Source: CAZVFX01 sp964626565
GTDB taxonomy: Bacteria; Myxococcota_A; UBA9042; CAIXZC01
Assembly: GCA_964626565.1 (NCBI GenBank)
Contig: CAZVFX010000109.1
Location: 1-23,648 of the forward strand
Direction of reading: 5' to 3'
Length of the DNA: 23,648 nucleotides
Part shown: positions 21,792 to 23,648 of the stretch, piece after piece
Layout of the letters: each line of letters starts with the position of its first letter
Numbering within the stretch: the stretch's first letter is position 1
Notes under the pieces: generated by a model
Database searches by the model: none
What the model saw: only the letters and a program-made list of their open reading frames with translations
What the model was told of the DNA's origin: nothing
Position numbers and translations under genes: made by a program

Positions 21792-22363
21792 GCTGGCGCC
21801 TCCTCCAGGTCGAAATCCTGTGCCGGCGATCCGGGCTGCTCAAAACCCGCGGGCAGAACGAGTTGGCCATCAAAGGGAAGTTCGCGGCGATTGAGCAGCC
21901 AATGACGGGCCGCGTCTTTGTTGATGCAGTCTGTCTCACTGTTGAAAGTCAAGCCTGTCAGGGCATTCCAGGCGTTGATCAGAAGCTGCAAACAGGTGTT
22001 GCGGGTCCAATCGTAGTTTCGCATGGGGCACATCACGCCAAGGTACATTGCTGGACCGGGTGCCTGAAGTACCGCACCAACGTACAGCGGAACCGGCGAC
22101 GCGATGCGCACTTCCGGCTGTTCTTTCGGGTAGCCCATGCCAATGGGAATAGAAAGCTGCACCGGCACTGAATCCAGGCGTGGTTCATCTGGACCGGGAC
22201 CCTCTATTGCGGTGCGAACAAGGAGCAAGAGTTGGACTTCAGCGGGACTACCGTCGGCCAACCGGATCACCTGCACTCTCTTGACCTGGTCCGGATTGAC
22301 GGCAGAGACCTTTTCTACTACCGCAATTTCGTTGGCGAATCTACTTGCTGTCGGCTTGTTCAT
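21788..22363 (-). CDS. E2-like (UBC-fold) ubiquitin-conjugating protein (191 aa)
   Basis: ATG 22361-22363 follows CGGAGGTAACC. The core matches the UBC fold. Strands and the YP...P turn (GMGYPKEQPEVRI, 76-87) resemble the E2 YPFKPP segment. GVMCPMRNYDW (109-119) then aligns with the E2 active-site stretch G.iC......W, making Cys112 the likely thioester residue and Trp119 the conserved Trp. A helix (CLQLLINAWNALTG) and INKDAARHWL match the E2 pattern PlN.eAa.w. The canonical HPN motif is not intact. The C-terminus has a short acidic tail. It would take the Ubl from the E1-like protein by thioester transfer. It overlaps the E1 gene by 23 nt and the next gene by 4 nt. Alternative: a catalytically inactive E2 variant. 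Confidence 0.82.
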   Translation of the reverse strand: MNKPTASRFANEIAVVEKVSAVNPDQVKRVQVIRLADGSPAEVQLLLLVRTAIEGPGPDEPRLDSVPVQLSIPIGMGYPKEQPEVRIASPVPLYVGAVLQAPGPAMYLGVMCPMRNYDWTRNTCLQLLINAWNALTGLTFNSETDCINKDAARHWLLNRRELPFDGQLVLPAGFEQPGSPAQDFDLEEAPA

Positions 22364-23504
22364 TCCCGGTTACCTCCGTTGTAATTCGTTCGGTCGATTC
22401 TTTTTTTGGCAAATGGCGCTTCCTGAACGGGGTAGCCAGGAGCAATTCCTGCCTTCCATTTCCGAAAATGCCGGCCCAGCCGGCTGGCATCCCCAGGGGT
22501 CCGGCCGCCCGGTCAAGCAATCCCGGTACTTTGTCGCGGTCAAGGCGATCGGTGGTTTCAGCTTTCAATTGTCCATCGCAGGGCGGTGTGCACTGCTCTG
22601 CGCCCACTGGGAAGACGAGAAAAGCGGGGGGATGGATCGCCTTACACTTGATGCACCAGCGCTGTTCGCTTACCGGTTGCAAGTACGTTTCCAACACAAG
22701 CCTTTCCGGCGGAATGCGAAGCCGGTGCGCCGCCTGCTTGAACAACTTTTTGAGGGGTGCTCTTTGCGCGTGTTCCACCAGTTCGAGGCGTTCGTGCCGC
22801 CAGTTGCAGGAATCGGCCCGAGTCAACAGAGACGTGCGCACTTCCATTTTGTCGGGAGGGCCTAGCACCTGGGTTTCATGGGCAAACGTTGCACCGCGCC
22901 GATAGGCCTTCATCGCCAGGGAAGCGGCAAGATAGCCATCCTCAGTAGTTTGAAATGCGCCGGCGAAGGCATTCCTCTCTTCCAGGCCGTCGCATGACAT
23001 GTGCGTTCCGGCCGAATCGTAGACACTGCTGCTCCAGGAACAACGCGGGCACACCCCGCCATCGGCAGGGAAGTAGCGGACCGACGCTGATCCACAACCT
23101 CCTTCGTCACCGGTTGTAGCTGGCCTGACAAAGGTAACTCCCGCCAGCAGGCAAGCTGCCCCGAGCCATCCTTCCGCACCCAGTGAGTCGACCGCGCCAA
23201 ACACGACATCAGGCACCGAAATCCAGAACCCGAGCCCCAGGTTGCGGCAGTCGCAATCCAGGGCCACGACGCTCGCATCCGGTCTCAGGTTACGAAGGCG
23301 ACGAGCTGCAGCGGCAGCTTTGGGACGCTCCACGTCCCGCTTGCGGTGTAGCTGGCGTTGGAGATTGCGCTCCCTAACCGTACCTCTGTCGACGATCACC
23401 AGGTCCATTCCGGCAAGGACCAGGAGTTGCGCCAGCGGAAAACCTACGTTGCCCACTCCCACCAACACTGCGACAGGTCTACTTCGTTCCATCTTTGGCG
23501 ACAT
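22341..23504 (-). CDS. ThiF/E1-like Ubl-activating enzyme (387 aa)
   Basis: The start at ATG 23502-23504 is chosen because GGAGGAG precedes it and the Rossmann fold follows at once; an ATG at 23558 would lie deep in the upstream gene. Residues 11-39 are the adenylation Rossmann motif (VAVLVGVGNVG, ending in VIVD). Next come NLQRQ (47-51) and PKAAAAARRL, then DSLGA with Asp106, all expected of ThiF/MoeB/E1 enzymes that adenylate a Ubl C-terminus with ATP. CPRC (152-155) and SC (170-171) resemble the MoeB/E1 Cys region; Cys171 is the best candidate catalytic Cys. A C-terminal extension carries CIKC (284-287) and CTPPC (305-309), likely a zinc ribbon. It overlaps the gene upstream by 26 nt and the E2-like gene downstream by 23 nt. 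Confidence 0.88.
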   Translation of the reverse strand: MSPKMERSRPVAVLVGVGNVGFPLAQLLVLAGMDLVIVDRGTVRERNLQRQLHRKRDVERPKAAAAARRLRNLRPDASVVALDCDCRNLGLGFWISVPDVVFGAVDSLGAEGWLGAACLLAGVTFVRPATTGDEGGCGSASVRYFPADGGVCPRCSWSSSVYDSAGTHMSCDGLEERNAFAGAFQTTEDGYLAASLAMKAYRRGATFAHETQVLGPPDKMEVRTSLLTRADSCNWRHERLELVEHAQRAPLKKLFKQAAHRLRIPPERLVLETYLQPVSEQRWCIKCKAIHPPAFLVFPVGAEQCTPPCDGQLKAETTDRLDRDKVPGLLDRAAGPLGMPAGWAGIFGNGRQELLLATPFRKRHLPKKESTERITTEVTGNEQADSK

Positions 23505-23648
23505 TCTCCAGCTCCTCCGCTGTGAACCCCCGGGAGAACAACTTGTCTTCATCGGCAAACACCCCTACCGCCGCCAGTTCGGCTGAAGCTACACCTAGTG
23601 CATCCATCACGACCGGTTCCAAATCATCCTCGAACGCGTCCACCAGCG
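23479..23648 (-). CDS. C-terminal end of an upstream operon gene (partial)
   Basis: An open minus-strand frame enters from the right edge and ends at TAG 23479-23481, inside the start of the E1-like gene. The 55 visible residues are acidic and helical (LVDAFEDDLEPVVMDALG, VASAELAAVGVFADEDKL, FSRGFTAEELENVAKDGTK). No domain can be named from this fragment. The 26-nt overlap with the E1-like gene indicates that it belongs to the same operon. Confidence 0.7.
   Translation of the reverse strand, partial: LVDAFEDDLEPVVMDALGVASAELAAVGVFADEDKLFSRGFTAEELENVAKDGTK

Overview
The window is high-GC DNA dominated by large secreted lipoproteins rich in cysteine and aspartate. They carry MopE-type metal-binding motifs, thrombospondin type 3 repeats, DUF4215-type 'myxococcus cysteine-rich' repeats and fibrinogen-like heads. 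Together with a near-perfect sigma-54 promoter, this points to a Myxococcota or other former deltaproteobacterial lineage. That placement is inference from gene content; there is no rRNA or other phylogenetic marker apart from thiL.

Layout. (1) 1-4613, minus strand: a truncated lipoprotein with an Ig-like region (1-946), and upstream of it a 1196-residue Cys-repeat lipoprotein (1023-4613). (2) 4747-9761, plus strand: thiL, then a sigma-54 (-24/-12) promoter, a 44-residue membrane peptide and a 1236-residue Cys-repeat lipoprotein ending in a fibrinogen-like head. (3) 9758-10297, minus strand: a DUF4160/DUF2442 pair that looks like a small toxin-antitoxin-type module. (4) 10371-17312, minus strand: a two-gene unit of a 1660-residue lipoprotein (MopE and TSP3 stalk with two fibrinogen-like heads) and a 648-residue lipoprotein. 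(5) 17465-19698, plus strand, divergent from (4): two overlapping lipoprotein genes, one with an AMPK-type glycogen-binding (CBM) fold and one with a PKD domain and an unassigned Cys-rich C-terminus. (6) 19695-23648, minus strand: a tightly coupled operon encoding a ThiF/E1-like enzyme, an E2-like protein, an unknown 206-residue protein, a ubiquitin-like beta-grasp protein and an unknown 392-residue protein. The C-terminus of a further gene lies at the window edge.

The first five blocks read as a surface-display locus. Seven proteins have lipobox signal peptides, and three giants share one N-terminal Cys-rich module but carry different stalks and heads. Two of the giants share the same stalk repeat by repeat, including an insert at the same place, and differ only in the terminal head.

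The most interesting system is block (6), a ubiquitin-like conjugation operon (E1 + E2 + Ubl) with two unrecognised partners and no JAB/JAMM deubiquitinase visible in the window. It is cut by the window edge, so its full gene content is unknown. Several genes meet with no spacer: overlapping start/stop codons inside operons, and overlapping stop codons at the two convergent junctions (9758-9761 and 19695-19698).
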